Source: JAAZLS01 sp964585925
Lineage (GTDB): Bacteria > Bacillota > Dethiobacteria > DTU022
Assembly (NCBI GenBank): GCA_964585925.1
Contig: CAZPFS010000030.1
Span: 1 to 20,520 of the forward strand
Direction of reading: 5' to 3'
Length of the DNA: 20,520 nt
Made by a program: the position numbers and the translations under genes. The number at the start of each line of letters is the position of its first letter. The stretch's first letter is position 1. The notes beneath the pieces were generated by a model. The model searched no databases. It was not told where the DNA came from and saw only the letters and a program-made list of their open reading frames with translations. Positions 7,992 to 15,312 of the stretch are shown in pieces.

Positions 7992-9008
7992 ATGGGCATG
8001 GTGCTCAACAAAGTCAAATGGCCCGATTTTGTGGCCCAACTGGCCCGCCGGAACCTGTGGGTGCCGGTGGAAAAGCGGGGTCTGATCGAGTTTGCCCCTT
8101 TGGCGGAGGGGCCGGCTCCCATTTTGGATTACAGCAATACTGCTGTCCCGCCCAAAGCGCTGCTGTTTCCTCAAACAGAAACCCTGTACCGGTTTCAATC
8201 GGGCCATAACCGGCCGGAGAGTCCCTCTCTGCCGGAAGAAGAGTTGATCTTGCTGGGAATCCGCCCCTGTGATGCCCGGGCCATATCCATTACCGGGCGC
8301 CTGTTCGGGTCAGAAATTGTGGATCCGTACTTTTTGCGCCGCCGGGAGTTGGTAACTTTGGTCGGGCTGGCCTGCCGGGAGCCGGGGATAAACTGTTTCT
8401 GCACATCACTGGGGGGAGGCCCCGCTTCCACGGAGGGGCTCGATCTGCTGCTGGTGGATTTGGGAGAGAGCTATTTGGCGGAGGGGGTAACCGCCAAGGG
8501 GGAAAAGCTGCTGGAAACGGTGGCCGGCCTGCTGCAGGAAGCACCGGAGGGAGCCTTCACTCAAAAAGAGGAGCTGGTCCGGCAATCTGCCGAAAAGATA
8601 AAGCGTTCCATAGATGTTGACGGAATTCCGGAGGGCCTGAATGCTTTATGGGAAGATCCGCTTTGGCAGGATACGGCGGTCACATGTTTGGGTTGCGGGA
8701 TCTGCACCTACCTCTGTCCCACCTGCCACTGCTTCGATATTCACGATGAGTTGGAGGGTAATGCGGGGAGGCGTTACCGGTGCTGGGATTCCTGCATGTT
8801 CGGCGAGTACAGCCTCCATGCCTCGGGACACAATCCCCGCCCCACCCGCAAGGAACGCATCCGCAACCGGATCAATCACAAGTACAACTATTTTGTACAG
8901 AAATTCGGGGCAATTGCCTGCGTGGGCTGCGGGCGCTGTATTAGCTTCTGTCCGTCAAATATAGATTTATTGGAAATACTGAGGCGGATCAAGGAGGGGC
9001 TGAAATAA
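7992..9008 (+). CDS. flxB: FlxB-like 4Fe-4S dicluster protein (sulfhydrogenase beta / AsrA family)
   Basis: 338 residues. The N-terminal two thirds match the sulfhydrogenase beta subunit (HydB) / anaerobic sulfite reductase A fold, including the LLGIRPCDARAI signature (about residues 85-96). The C-terminus has two ferredoxin sites, CLGCGICTYLCPTCHC (about 231) and CVGCGRCISFCPS (about 309). Such proteins always pair with an FAD/NAD(P) subunit, and the next gene is one: flxA starts inside this stop codon (TAATG). ATG 7992 lies 5 bases after GAGGTG. Distinct from the preceding gene although both carry two 4Fe-4S clusters. AsrA is an alternative label, but no siroheme subunit (AsrC) is present, so a sulfite reductase is unlikely. 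Confidence 0.86.
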   Translation: MGMVLNKVKWPDFVAQLARRNLWVPVEKRGLIEFAPLAEGPAPILDYSNTAVPPKALLFPQTETLYRFQSGHNRPESPSLPEEELILLGIRPCDARAISITGRLFGSEIVDPYFLRRRELVTLVGLACREPGINCFCTSLGGGPASTEGLDLLLVDLGESYLAEGVTAKGEKLLETVAGLLQEAPEGAFTQKEELVRQSAEKIKRSIDVDGIPEGLNALWEDPLWQDTAVTCLGCGICTYLCPTCHCFDIHDELEGNAGRRYRCWDSCMFGEYSLHASGHNPRPTRKERIRNRINHKYNYFVQKFGAIACVGCGRCISFCPSNIDLLEILRRIKEGLK

Positions 9009-9850
9009 TGGACCAAAACCCTTATTGGCCGCACATGGCTACAGTGGAAGATATTTGGCCGGAAACCGGCGGTGATCGGGGCATAAAAACATTTCGGGTA
9101 GTACTTGATGAGCGGGAGATCAGGGAGAACTGGACCCACCGCCCGGGGCAGTGTGCCCTGATCGGGGTATTGGGGGCGGGAGAATGCATGATCTCCATCT
9201 CCAGCTCGCCTACCGAATCGGGGTTTTTAAGGTTTTCCGTGATGAGAACCGGCAAAGTTACCGGGGCGCTGCACCGGCTGGAACCGGGAGATAAGATGAC
9301 CGTACGGGGTCCCTACGGAAACGGTTTCCCGGTGGAAAAGTGGAAGGGCAAAAATATTTTAACCGTGGGGGGCGGGATCGGCCAGGCTCCCTTGCGACCG
9401 GTGGTGGAATACGTCAAGGCCCATCCTAAGGATTACGGCAGCCTGATTCTTATTTACGGGGCACGCACCTCGGGGGATCTCTGTTTTAAACCGGAATTTA
9501 AGGAAATATCCTCCCGCGGCCGGGTCAGCTGCCACCTGTCGATAGATCTGGAGGAAGAGGGATGGGAACATCATGTGGGCTTTGTACCCTCATTGTTGAT
9601 GGAGGTCAGTCCCTCGCCGGAAAATACCATAGCCGTCACCTGCGGCCCGCCGGCAATGATCCGGTTTGTGCTGGAAAATTTGAAGCGGTTGAACTTTGCC
9701 GATGATCAGATCTACACCACCTTGGAAAACCGGATGAAGTGCGGTATCGGGAAGTGCGGCCGCTGCAATGCCGGCCCGCTCTATGTCTGCCGGGACGGCC
9801 CCGTATTCACCTACAGCCAGCTGAAAGATATCCCGGAGGCTTTTGTCTAG
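9008..9850 (+). CDS. flxA: FlxA-like FAD/NAD(P)-binding oxidoreductase with C-terminal 2Fe-2S cluster
   Basis: 280 residues, in the ferredoxin-NADP reductase superfamily near sulfhydrogenase gamma (HydG), AsrB and PyrK. Order: FAD-binding barrel with MISISSSP (about residues 59-66), glycine-rich NAD(P) loop VGGGIGQAPLRP (about 119-130), CGPPAM, and a C-terminal 2Fe-2S site, CGIGKCGRCNAGPLYVC (about 243-259). This is the NAD(P)H entry or exit point of the proposed complex. It overlaps the flxB stop by one base and closes the cluster; 120 bases then separate it from the rseC-like gene. NADH versus NADPH preference cannot be read from the sequence. Confidence 0.92.
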   Translation: MDQNPYWPHMATVEDIWPETGGDRGIKTFRVVLDEREIRENWTHRPGQCALIGVLGAGECMISISSSPTESGFLRFSVMRTGKVTGALHRLEPGDKMTVRGPYGNGFPVEKWKGKNILTVGGGIGQAPLRPVVEYVKAHPKDYGSLILIYGARTSGDLCFKPEFKEISSRGRVSCHLSIDLEEEGWEHHVGFVPSLLMEVSPSPENTIAVTCGPPAMIRFVLENLKRLNFADDQIYTTLENRMKCGIGKCGRCNAGPLYVCRDGPVFTYSQLKDIPEAFV

Positions 9851-9911
9851 GCTTTTACCGGGGCCCGGGAGTCGGGGCTGGCCGAAACCCTTGTTGCGGT
9901 CCATAGGTTTC

Positions 9912-9940
9912 TTTACCCGGCAGACAGGGTATGTTACGAT
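9912..9940 (+). promoter_or_regulatory. Candidate sigma-A promoter for the rseC-like gene
   Basis: TTTACC (9912-9917), 17-base spacer, TACGAT (9935-9940), with TG one base upstream of the -10 box (extended -10). It lies 31 bases before the rseC-like start, suggesting this gene is not just the tail of the flx operon. Confidence 0.5.
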
Positions 9941-9970
9941 CAAGAAAAATATTTAAGGAAGGCGCAGCAG

Positions 9971-10432
9971 ATGGATCGTGTAGGAACAGTGATCGAGGTA
10001 AAACCGCACACGGCAATTGTCCGGCTGCAGCGGCACCTGTCTTGCGAAAATTGTGGGCGCTGCGGGGGGCTCCTGGGGGGGCCGGATCAACTGGATCACC
10101 TGGTGGAAGCGCTGAACCCCATCAACGCCAGGGCCGGCCAGAGGGTGCTTATTGTGGCCGATGATCGGCGAGTGGTGTTTATTTCGTTTATGCTTTACCT
10201 GGTTCCCCTGGCAGCGCTGATCAGCGGGATTTTTTTATGGATCCATATCTCCTCCCGCCTGGGTTTCCGGGGTAGGCCGGAGCTCCCGGCGGTGGCCGCC
10301 GGCGCCTTCCTGATGGGCCTGGTCTATGCCGGGCTTCGGTTTTGGGACAACCGCATCAAGGACAACCCCGCGTATAAACCGGTAATTGCCGCCCTGGCGG
10401 ATGAGGACGGGGAACCGGCCGATCTGCCGTAG
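9971..10432 (+). CDS. RseC/SoxR-reducing-system family membrane protein
   Basis: 153 residues. The N-terminus has the RseC/MucC pattern: a beta-rich start (VGTVIEVKPHTAIVRL) followed by the conserved cysteine group CENCGRCGG (about residues 26-34). Two membrane segments follow, about 74-93 (FISFMLYLVPLAALISGIFL) and about 104-122 (LPAVAAGAFLMGLVYAGLR), and a short charged tail. Known members assist RnfABCDGE-like or SoxR-reducing systems in proteobacteria; in Firmicutes the family sits near redox genes with undefined roles. ATG 9971 is 8 bases after AAGGAAGG. Redox linkage to the preceding Hdr/Flx cluster is a guess from position only. Confidence 0.85.
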   Translation: MDRVGTVIEVKPHTAIVRLQRHLSCENCGRCGGLLGGPDQLDHLVEALNPINARAGQRVLIVADDRRVVFISFMLYLVPLAALISGIFLWIHISSRLGFRGRPELPAVAAGAFLMGLVYAGLRFWDNRIKDNPAYKPVIAALADEDGEPADLP

Positions 10433-10455
10433 CCAAAAAATAATTGCAGGCCCAC

Positions 10456-10485
10456 TTGCCGGACGGGCCCGTTTCATGGTAAAAT
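10456..10485 (+). promoter_or_regulatory. Candidate sigma-A promoter of the lysine operon
   Basis: TTGCCG (10456-10461), 18-base spacer, TAAAAT (10480-10485). Transcription would start near 10492, 30 bases before the first stem of the lysine riboswitch. A weak GC hairpin (10449-10453 with 10465-10469) followed by GTTT overlaps it and might help end the rseC transcript. Confidence 0.55.
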
Positions 10486-10521
10486 ACAAAAAATCTATAT
10501 GGGTAAAACCTCATTTTCCCA

Positions 10522-10702
10522 GTGGGGTAGAGGCGCGGTTTCCATCAGTAACCGTCGGGAGGAACAGGGATCCGGGGATCGGCGGGGAAAGGGGAGGTCG
10601 CCGAAGTTTCCGGGGGCCCTGAGCCCGGGGATTGGGACGCCAGCGAACAACTGGTGGACTGTCACCGGGAACAACCCGTGTTCCGGTGGAGCGCTATCTC
10701 AC
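10522..10702 (+). promoter_or_regulatory. Lysine riboswitch (L box)
   Basis: The closing helix P1 pairs 10522-10530 with 10694-10702 (nine pairs, two of them G-T). Conserved L-box elements appear in order: GGTAGAGGCGC at the 5' side, CAGTA, GGTCGCCGAAG in the centre, GGACGCCAGCGAA, ACTGTCACCGG, and GGAGCGCTATCTC at the 3' side. Overall length (181 bases) is normal. An intrinsic terminator follows 32 bases later, then lysA. Bound lysine is expected to favour the terminator and switch off the lysine pathway. Identification is from conserved motifs by eye, but these are highly distinctive. Confidence 0.93.
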
Positions 10703-10734
10703 CACAATCGGAGGTTATCCAATTTAAGGATGAC

Positions 10735-10759
10735 AGCTAACGAACGGGTTAGCTTTTTT
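10735..10759 (+). terminator. Riboswitch-controlled intrinsic terminator upstream of lysA
   Basis: Seven-base-pair stem AGCTAAC (10735-10741) with GTTAGCT (10748-10754), loop GAACGG, running into six T. A second hairpin (10714-10720 with 10728-10734) sits right before it. Position between L box and lysA fits transcription attenuation. Confidence 0.88.
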
Positions 10760-10791
10760 GTTTATCAACGGGTATCGAAGGAGGAATATAC

Positions 10792-12147
10792 ATGTATCTG
10801 CCCGGATCCATGACCATTAATAACAGTGGCAATCTGGCGATCGGTGAACAGGATCTGATGGAATTGGCTGTAAAATACGGAACACCGCTCTATGTATATG
10901 ACGAAGCGCTGATCCGCCGGCTCTGCCGGGAGTACCGCCAGGCCCTGGAACAGCATTACCCGCAGGGAGAACCCATTTTTGCCGGGAAAGCCTTTCTAAC
11001 TTTGAGCATGTGCCGCCTTTTAATGCAGGAGCAGTTTGGCCTGGACGTGGTCTCCGCAGGAGAACTGCATACCGCTGCCCGGGCAGGTTTTCCCATGGAA
11101 CAGATATATTTTCACGGCAACAATAAAAGCCCTGGCGAGCTGAAAATGGCGGTGGAGCTGGGAGTGGGCCGGGTGGTGGTGGACAGCCTGATGGAGCTGG
11201 AACTTCTGGGGAAGGAAGCCTCGCAGCAGCACAAGACGGTCCAGATCATGCTGCGGGTGAAACCCGGAATATCTGCCGATACCCATCACTATATCCAGAC
11301 CGGACAGGAGGATTCAAAATTCGGGCTGGGAATATCCGACGGTCAGGCCCTGGCCGCAGTTAAAAAGGCCCTGAAAATACCCCGCATTAAATTGGTCGGT
11401 TTGCACTGCCATATCGGCTCACAAATACTGGATATCCGGCCATTCAAACTGGCGGCGGAGATCATGATGGATCTGAGAGAGGAAATCCATCACAAAACCG
11501 GCGTTCTGCTTCCCGAATTGGATCTGGGGGGCGGCCTGGGAATCCGCTATATCGCCGGGGACCATCCCACCAGAGCGGCGGACCTGGTAGCGCTGCTGGG
11601 GGAGGCGATCGGGGCTAAGGCCAAACAATATGGTTCTCCCCTGCCCAGGCTGCTGCTGGAACCGGGGCGCTCCATCGTGGGTGAAGCCGGGATTACCCTG
11701 TACACGGTAGGCACAATCAAGGATGTTCCCGGTATCCGCCGCTATGTTTCCGTGGATGGGGGGATGAGCGACAACCTGCGGCCGGCCCTGTACGGGGCCC
11801 GTTACGAGGCGCTGCTGGCCAACCGGCCCCGGGAACCGGCGGGGGAGCTGGTCACGGTGGCCGGAAAGGCCTGTGAGTCCGGCGACATACTCATTTGTGA
11901 TATCTGGCTCCCTTCACCCCGCCCCGGCGATATTCTGGCGGTATTTAGCACCGGTGCATATCATTTTTCCATGTACAGCCATTACAATCGTCATCCCCGA
12001 CCGGCAGTGGTGTTTGTCAACGGCGCCCGGACGGAGCTGGTGGTCAAAAGGGAATCCCTGGAAGATTTGATCCGGCAGGAGATCATTCCCCCTCATCTGG
12101 AGGAATTATCCGGCCTTGAAAACGGTGAACTGGAAGGGAGCGCCTGA
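10792..12147 (+). CDS. lysA: Diaminopimelate decarboxylase
   Basis: LysA decarboxylates meso-diaminopimelate to L-lysine, the last step of lysine synthesis, using pyridoxal phosphate. 451 residues, typical. Seen: the PLP lysine in FAGKAF (about K66), the phosphate-contacting CHIGSQ (about 205-210), the glycine loop LDLGGGLGIRY, the LLEPGRSIVGEAG block and the active-site CESGD (about 361-365), plus GAYHFSMYSHYN near the end. AAGGAGG precedes ATG 10792. First gene of the riboswitch-controlled operon, which is unusual since it is the terminal pathway step. The dapF start follows its stop by one base. Confidence 0.97.
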   Translation: MYLPGSMTINNSGNLAIGEQDLMELAVKYGTPLYVYDEALIRRLCREYRQALEQHYPQGEPIFAGKAFLTLSMCRLLMQEQFGLDVVSAGELHTAARAGFPMEQIYFHGNNKSPGELKMAVELGVGRVVVDSLMELELLGKEASQQHKTVQIMLRVKPGISADTHHYIQTGQEDSKFGLGISDGQALAAVKKALKIPRIKLVGLHCHIGSQILDIRPFKLAAEIMMDLREEIHHKTGVLLPELDLGGGLGIRYIAGDHPTRAADLVALLGEAIGAKAKQYGSPLPRLLLEPGRSIVGEAGITLYTVGTIKDVPGIRRYVSVDGGMSDNLRPALYGARYEALLANRPREPAGELVTVAGKACESGDILICDIWLPSPRPGDILAVFSTGAYHFSMYSHYNRHPRPAVVFVNGARTELVVKRESLEDLIRQEIIPPHLEELSGLENGELEGSA

Positions 12148-12148
12148 G

Positions 12149-13006
12149 ATGGAGCCGGAAAGACTGAAATTTGTCAAGGTTCATGGTTTGGGCAACGATT
12201 TTGTGCTGCTGCCCGATTGGGACCCGAAATTTGGGGATCCCTCAAAGCTGGCGGTAAAATTTTGCCATCGCCGCTTCGGGATCGGCGCCGACGGATTGGT
12301 GCTTCTCTTTCCATCGTCGCCGGCCGGCTGGTCCATGCGGATTTTCAATCCCGACGGATCAGAGGCGGAGATGTGCGGCAACGCCCTGCGCTGTGTAGCC
12401 GGTTATCTGATCACCGGCGGCCGGGTAGGGGGTCCGGAAGTGACCATAGACACCAGGGCGGGTGTCAAACAGGCGATTGTACTTCCCGGAGGGCAGGTGC
12501 GAGTGGATATGGGGGCCCCGGTCCTGGAAAGCCCGGCCATTCCCGTATCCGGTCCGCCGCGCCGGATCATTGGCGAAGAGATAAAAATAGGGGAGGAAAA
12601 TTTTAAATTTACCGCGGTCGGCATGGGGAACCCCCACTGTGTAATTTTCCTTGAGCCCGGCCGGGAGGTGGAGGTGCCGCGGATAGGCCCTCTTCTAGAG
12701 CGGCACCCGTATTTTCCACAGGGGGTAAATGTGGAGTTTTGCCGGGTGGAAAGTCGCGATCAGGTTCGGGCCAGGGTTTGGGAGAGGGGGGCCGGCGAGA
12801 CCATGGCCTGCGGTACCGGCGCCTGCGCCACTTTAGTGGCGGGGGTGCTGGAGAAGAAATTAAACCGCCGGGCGGAGGTGATCCTGCCGGGTGGGGTGTT
12901 GAATATTTACTGGTCTCCCGAAGGCCCCGTATTCATGGAGGGACCGGCGGAGGAGGTTTTTACAGGGGAACTGAGGTTTGAAGGAGGAACATACAGCGAT
13001 GATTGA
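12149..13006 (+). CDS. dapF: Diaminopimelate epimerase
   Basis: DapF interconverts LL- and meso-diaminopimelate without a cofactor, using two cysteines. Both are present: MCGNALRC (first catalytic Cys about residue 76) and MACGTGAC (second, about 221). Also visible: KVHGLGNDFVLL at the start, FNPDGSEAEMCGN and GNPHCV. 285 residues, normal. A longer frame from TTG 12116 would run into lysA; ATG 12149 has GGAAGGGAG 8 bases upstream and gives the standard N-terminus. It overlaps dapL by 8 bases. It supplies meso-DAP for peptidoglycan and for lysA next door. Confidence 0.97.
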   Translation: MEPERLKFVKVHGLGNDFVLLPDWDPKFGDPSKLAVKFCHRRFGIGADGLVLLFPSSPAGWSMRIFNPDGSEAEMCGNALRCVAGYLITGGRVGGPEVTIDTRAGVKQAIVLPGGQVRVDMGAPVLESPAIPVSGPPRRIIGEEIKIGEENFKFTAVGMGNPHCVIFLEPGREVEVPRIGPLLERHPYFPQGVNVEFCRVESRDQVRARVWERGAGETMACGTGACATLVAGVLEKKLNRRAEVILPGGVLNIYWSPEGPVFMEGPAEEVFTGELRFEGGTYSDD

Positions 13007-14174
13007 ACCGGCACAACGGGTCAGACAACTGCCCCGGTACTTATTTGCAGAGATTGATCGAAAAATCAGAGAAAAAGTTGCCCAGGGGGTTGATGTGATC
13101 AGGCTGGGGATCGGTGATCCCGACAGTCCGACCCCCGAATTTATTGTGGAACGAATGAGCCGCGAAATAGGGAGACGGGAAAACCACAATTATCCGCCCG
13201 ACCAGGGTCTGATGGAATTCAGACAGGCGATAGCCTGCTACTATAACGAAAGACACCATGTGAAGCTCGATCCGGAGCGGGAGGTGCTGCCGTTAATCGG
13301 ATCAAAGGAAGGGATTGCCAATGTATCTTTTTCTTTTATCAATCCCGGTGATCTGACCCTGGTGCCCGATCCGGGGTACCCCGTATACGGCATTGGTACC
13401 CTGCTCGCAGGAGGGCAGCCCTACTATCTGCCGCTCATCAGGGAGAACGACTATCTCCCGCAATTTGAACAGATACCGCCGGATGTTGCCGCTGCTGCCA
13501 AACTCATGTTTTTAAATTACCCCAACAATCCTACCGGAGCGGTGGCGGATCTAAAATTTTTCGAACAGGCGGTAGAATTTGCCCGCCGGCACAACATATT
13601 GGTGTGCCACGATGCCGCTTACAGCGAACTTGTTTATGACGGTTTGCGGCCGCTGAGCTTCCTGGAAGCAGCGGGGGCCAAGCAGGTGGCAATAGAGTTC
13701 AATTCCCTGTCCAAAACCTTCAACATGACCGGCTGGAGGATCGGCTATGCGGTGGGCAGTGCAGAGGCGTTGGAGGTGTTGGGACGGTTCAAAACGAATA
13801 TAGATTCCGGGCTGTTCAAAGCCATCCAGAACTGCGGGATCGAGGCCTTGACCAACCCTTCGCGGGACGGCTTTATTAATGCTCTGCGGGAGTTGTACCG
13901 GCAGCGCCGGGAAATAGTGATATCTGCTTTGAAGCGGTTGGGATGGCCGGAGCCGGCATCCCGCGGTGCTTTTTATATCTGGGCTCCGGTTCCCAAGGGT
14001 TTCAGCTCGGAAGAATTCGTGACCGGATTGCTGGACGAAACCGGGGTAGTAGTTACCCCCGGCCGGGGATTTGGAGAGCACGGAGAGGGCTATTTCCGGA
14101 TAGCCCTGACCGTGGAAGCCGGGCGGTTGCAGGAAGCGATGGAACGAATCGGTAATACCATCAGCTTCAAATAA
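12999..14174 (+). CDS. dapL: LL-diaminopimelate aminotransferase
   Basis: Class I/II PLP aminotransferase of 391 residues. DapL converts tetrahydrodipicolinate directly to LL-diaminopimelate, bypassing the succinylated or acetylated steps (DapC/D/E). Seen: substrate/PLP region YPPDQGLMEFRQAI, GSKEGIANVSF, NYPNNPTGA, and the PLP lysine in SLSKTFNMTGWRIGYAVG (about K239). ATG 12999 follows AAGGAGG (12981-12987); a TTG at 12978 lies before this ribosome binding site. Placement between dapF and asd in a lysine-riboswitch operon makes DapL far more likely than a general aspartate or alanine aminotransferase. Confidence 0.93.
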   Translation: MIEPAQRVRQLPRYLFAEIDRKIREKVAQGVDVIRLGIGDPDSPTPEFIVERMSREIGRRENHNYPPDQGLMEFRQAIACYYNERHHVKLDPEREVLPLIGSKEGIANVSFSFINPGDLTLVPDPGYPVYGIGTLLAGGQPYYLPLIRENDYLPQFEQIPPDVAAAAKLMFLNYPNNPTGAVADLKFFEQAVEFARRHNILVCHDAAYSELVYDGLRPLSFLEAAGAKQVAIEFNSLSKTFNMTGWRIGYAVGSAEALEVLGRFKTNIDSGLFKAIQNCGIEALTNPSRDGFINALRELYRQRREIVISALKRLGWPEPASRGAFYIWAPVPKGFSSEEFVTGLLDETGVVVTPGRGFGEHGEGYFRIALTVEAGRLQEAMERIGNTISFK

Positions 14175-14242
14175 ACGGATTGGCAATCAGAACCATTCCC
14201 GGATCAGGTGCTAAAATGGATAGTAAAAGGGGGAAATGTCCC

Positions 14243-15271
14243 GTGGGAAAAAACAATTACCGGGTAGCAGTGGTGGGAGCTACCGGGATGGTTGGCCAAA
14301 AAATGGTGGAAGTGTTGCTGAGGCGGAATTTTCCGGTAGCCGGGTTGAAATTGCTGGCTTCGGCCCGCTCGGCTGATTCCAGGGTGAACATCAATGGCCG
14401 GGACCATGTGGTCGAGGAGGCTGCGCCGCAATCCTTTGAAGGGGTAGATTTTGCTTTTTTCAGCGCCGGCGAGGAGGTCAGCCGTACACTGGCCCCGGAA
14501 GCGGTTAAACGGGGAGCGGTGGTTATTGACAACAGCAATGCTTTCCGGATGGAGGGAGGTGTTCCCCTGGTAATTCCGGAGGTAAACCCGCAGAAGGCGT
14601 TCGAGCATAAAGGGCTGATTGCCAATCCCAACTGTTCGACTATCCAGATGGTGATGGCTATCTTTCCCCTGCACAGGATAGCCGGATTGAAAAGAGTAGT
14701 GGTTTCCACCTACCAGGCGGTTTCGGGGGCCGGTCGGGAAGCCTGGGAGGAGTTGGAGAACCAGAGCCGGGCCTGCCTGGAGCAGGAGCAGATAGTGGCC
14801 GAGCGCATTCCCTACAAAAATGCCTGCCGCCATCACCAGATTGCCTTTAATGCCGTGCCCCAACTGGACGTGTTTGTAGAAGACGGCTATACCAAGGAAG
14901 AGATGAAAATGGTCTATGAGACCAGAAAAATTTTGGGGGAGCAACGGCTCAAGGTGACGGCTACCGCGGTGCGTATCCCGGTTTTCAACGGCCATAGCGA
15001 GTCTTTGAATCTGGAATTTGAACGCCCCTTGTCGCCGCTGCAGGCCAGGGAGGCCCTGTCCCGGTTTCCGGGCTTGGTGGTAATTGACGATCCCCAGGAC
15101 CTTCTTTACCCTATGCCGCTGGAGGCCGCCGGGCGGGACGAAGTGTTTGTGGGCCGAATCCGCCCCGATCACACCGTGCCGAACGGTTTGAATATGTGGG
15201 TGGTGGCGGACAATATCCTGAAAGGAGCGGCCACAAACTCTGTACAGATTGCGGAGCTCTTGATAAAGTAA
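14243..15271 (+). CDS. asd: Aspartate-semialdehyde dehydrogenase
   Basis: Asd reduces aspartyl phosphate to aspartate semialdehyde, the branch point to lysine/DAP, threonine and methionine. About 342 residues. Seen: NADP loop VVGATGMVGQKM at the N-terminus, the catalytic cysteine in IANPNCSTIQ (about C131), STYQAVSGAGREA, and the HSESLN active-site histidine region. I chose GTG 14243, with AAGGGGG 9 bases upstream, giving the short N-terminus usual in Firmicutes. ATG 14216 is possible; TTG 14180 has nothing to support it. Follows dapL by about 70 bases and precedes dapG by 41. Confidence 0.96.
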   Translation: MGKNNYRVAVVGATGMVGQKMVEVLLRRNFPVAGLKLLASARSADSRVNINGRDHVVEEAAPQSFEGVDFAFFSAGEEVSRTLAPEAVKRGAVVIDNSNAFRMEGGVPLVIPEVNPQKAFEHKGLIANPNCSTIQMVMAIFPLHRIAGLKRVVVSTYQAVSGAGREAWEELENQSRACLEQEQIVAERIPYKNACRHHQIAFNAVPQLDVFVEDGYTKEEMKMVYETRKILGEQRLKVTATAVRIPVFNGHSESLNLEFERPLSPLQAREALSRFPGLVVIDDPQDLLYPMPLEAAGRDEVFVGRIRPDHTVPNGLNMWVVADNILKGAATNSVQIAELLIK

Positions 15272-15312
15272 ATCGGTAAAACCCTATCAATTAATAAGAA
15301 ACAGGGGTATTT

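Noticed and set aside
7992..9850. Anaerobic sulfite reductase (asrAB)
   Set aside because: AsrA- and AsrB-like folds are present but no siroheme catalytic subunit; the hdrA-flxD context fits a Flx module better.
10499..10813. 104-codon plus-strand frame before lysA
   Set aside because: It covers the lysine riboswitch and terminator, which fully explain this stretch.
14204..15172. 322-codon minus-strand frame opposite asd
   Set aside because: Antisense shadow of asd; no ribosome binding site or domain pattern.
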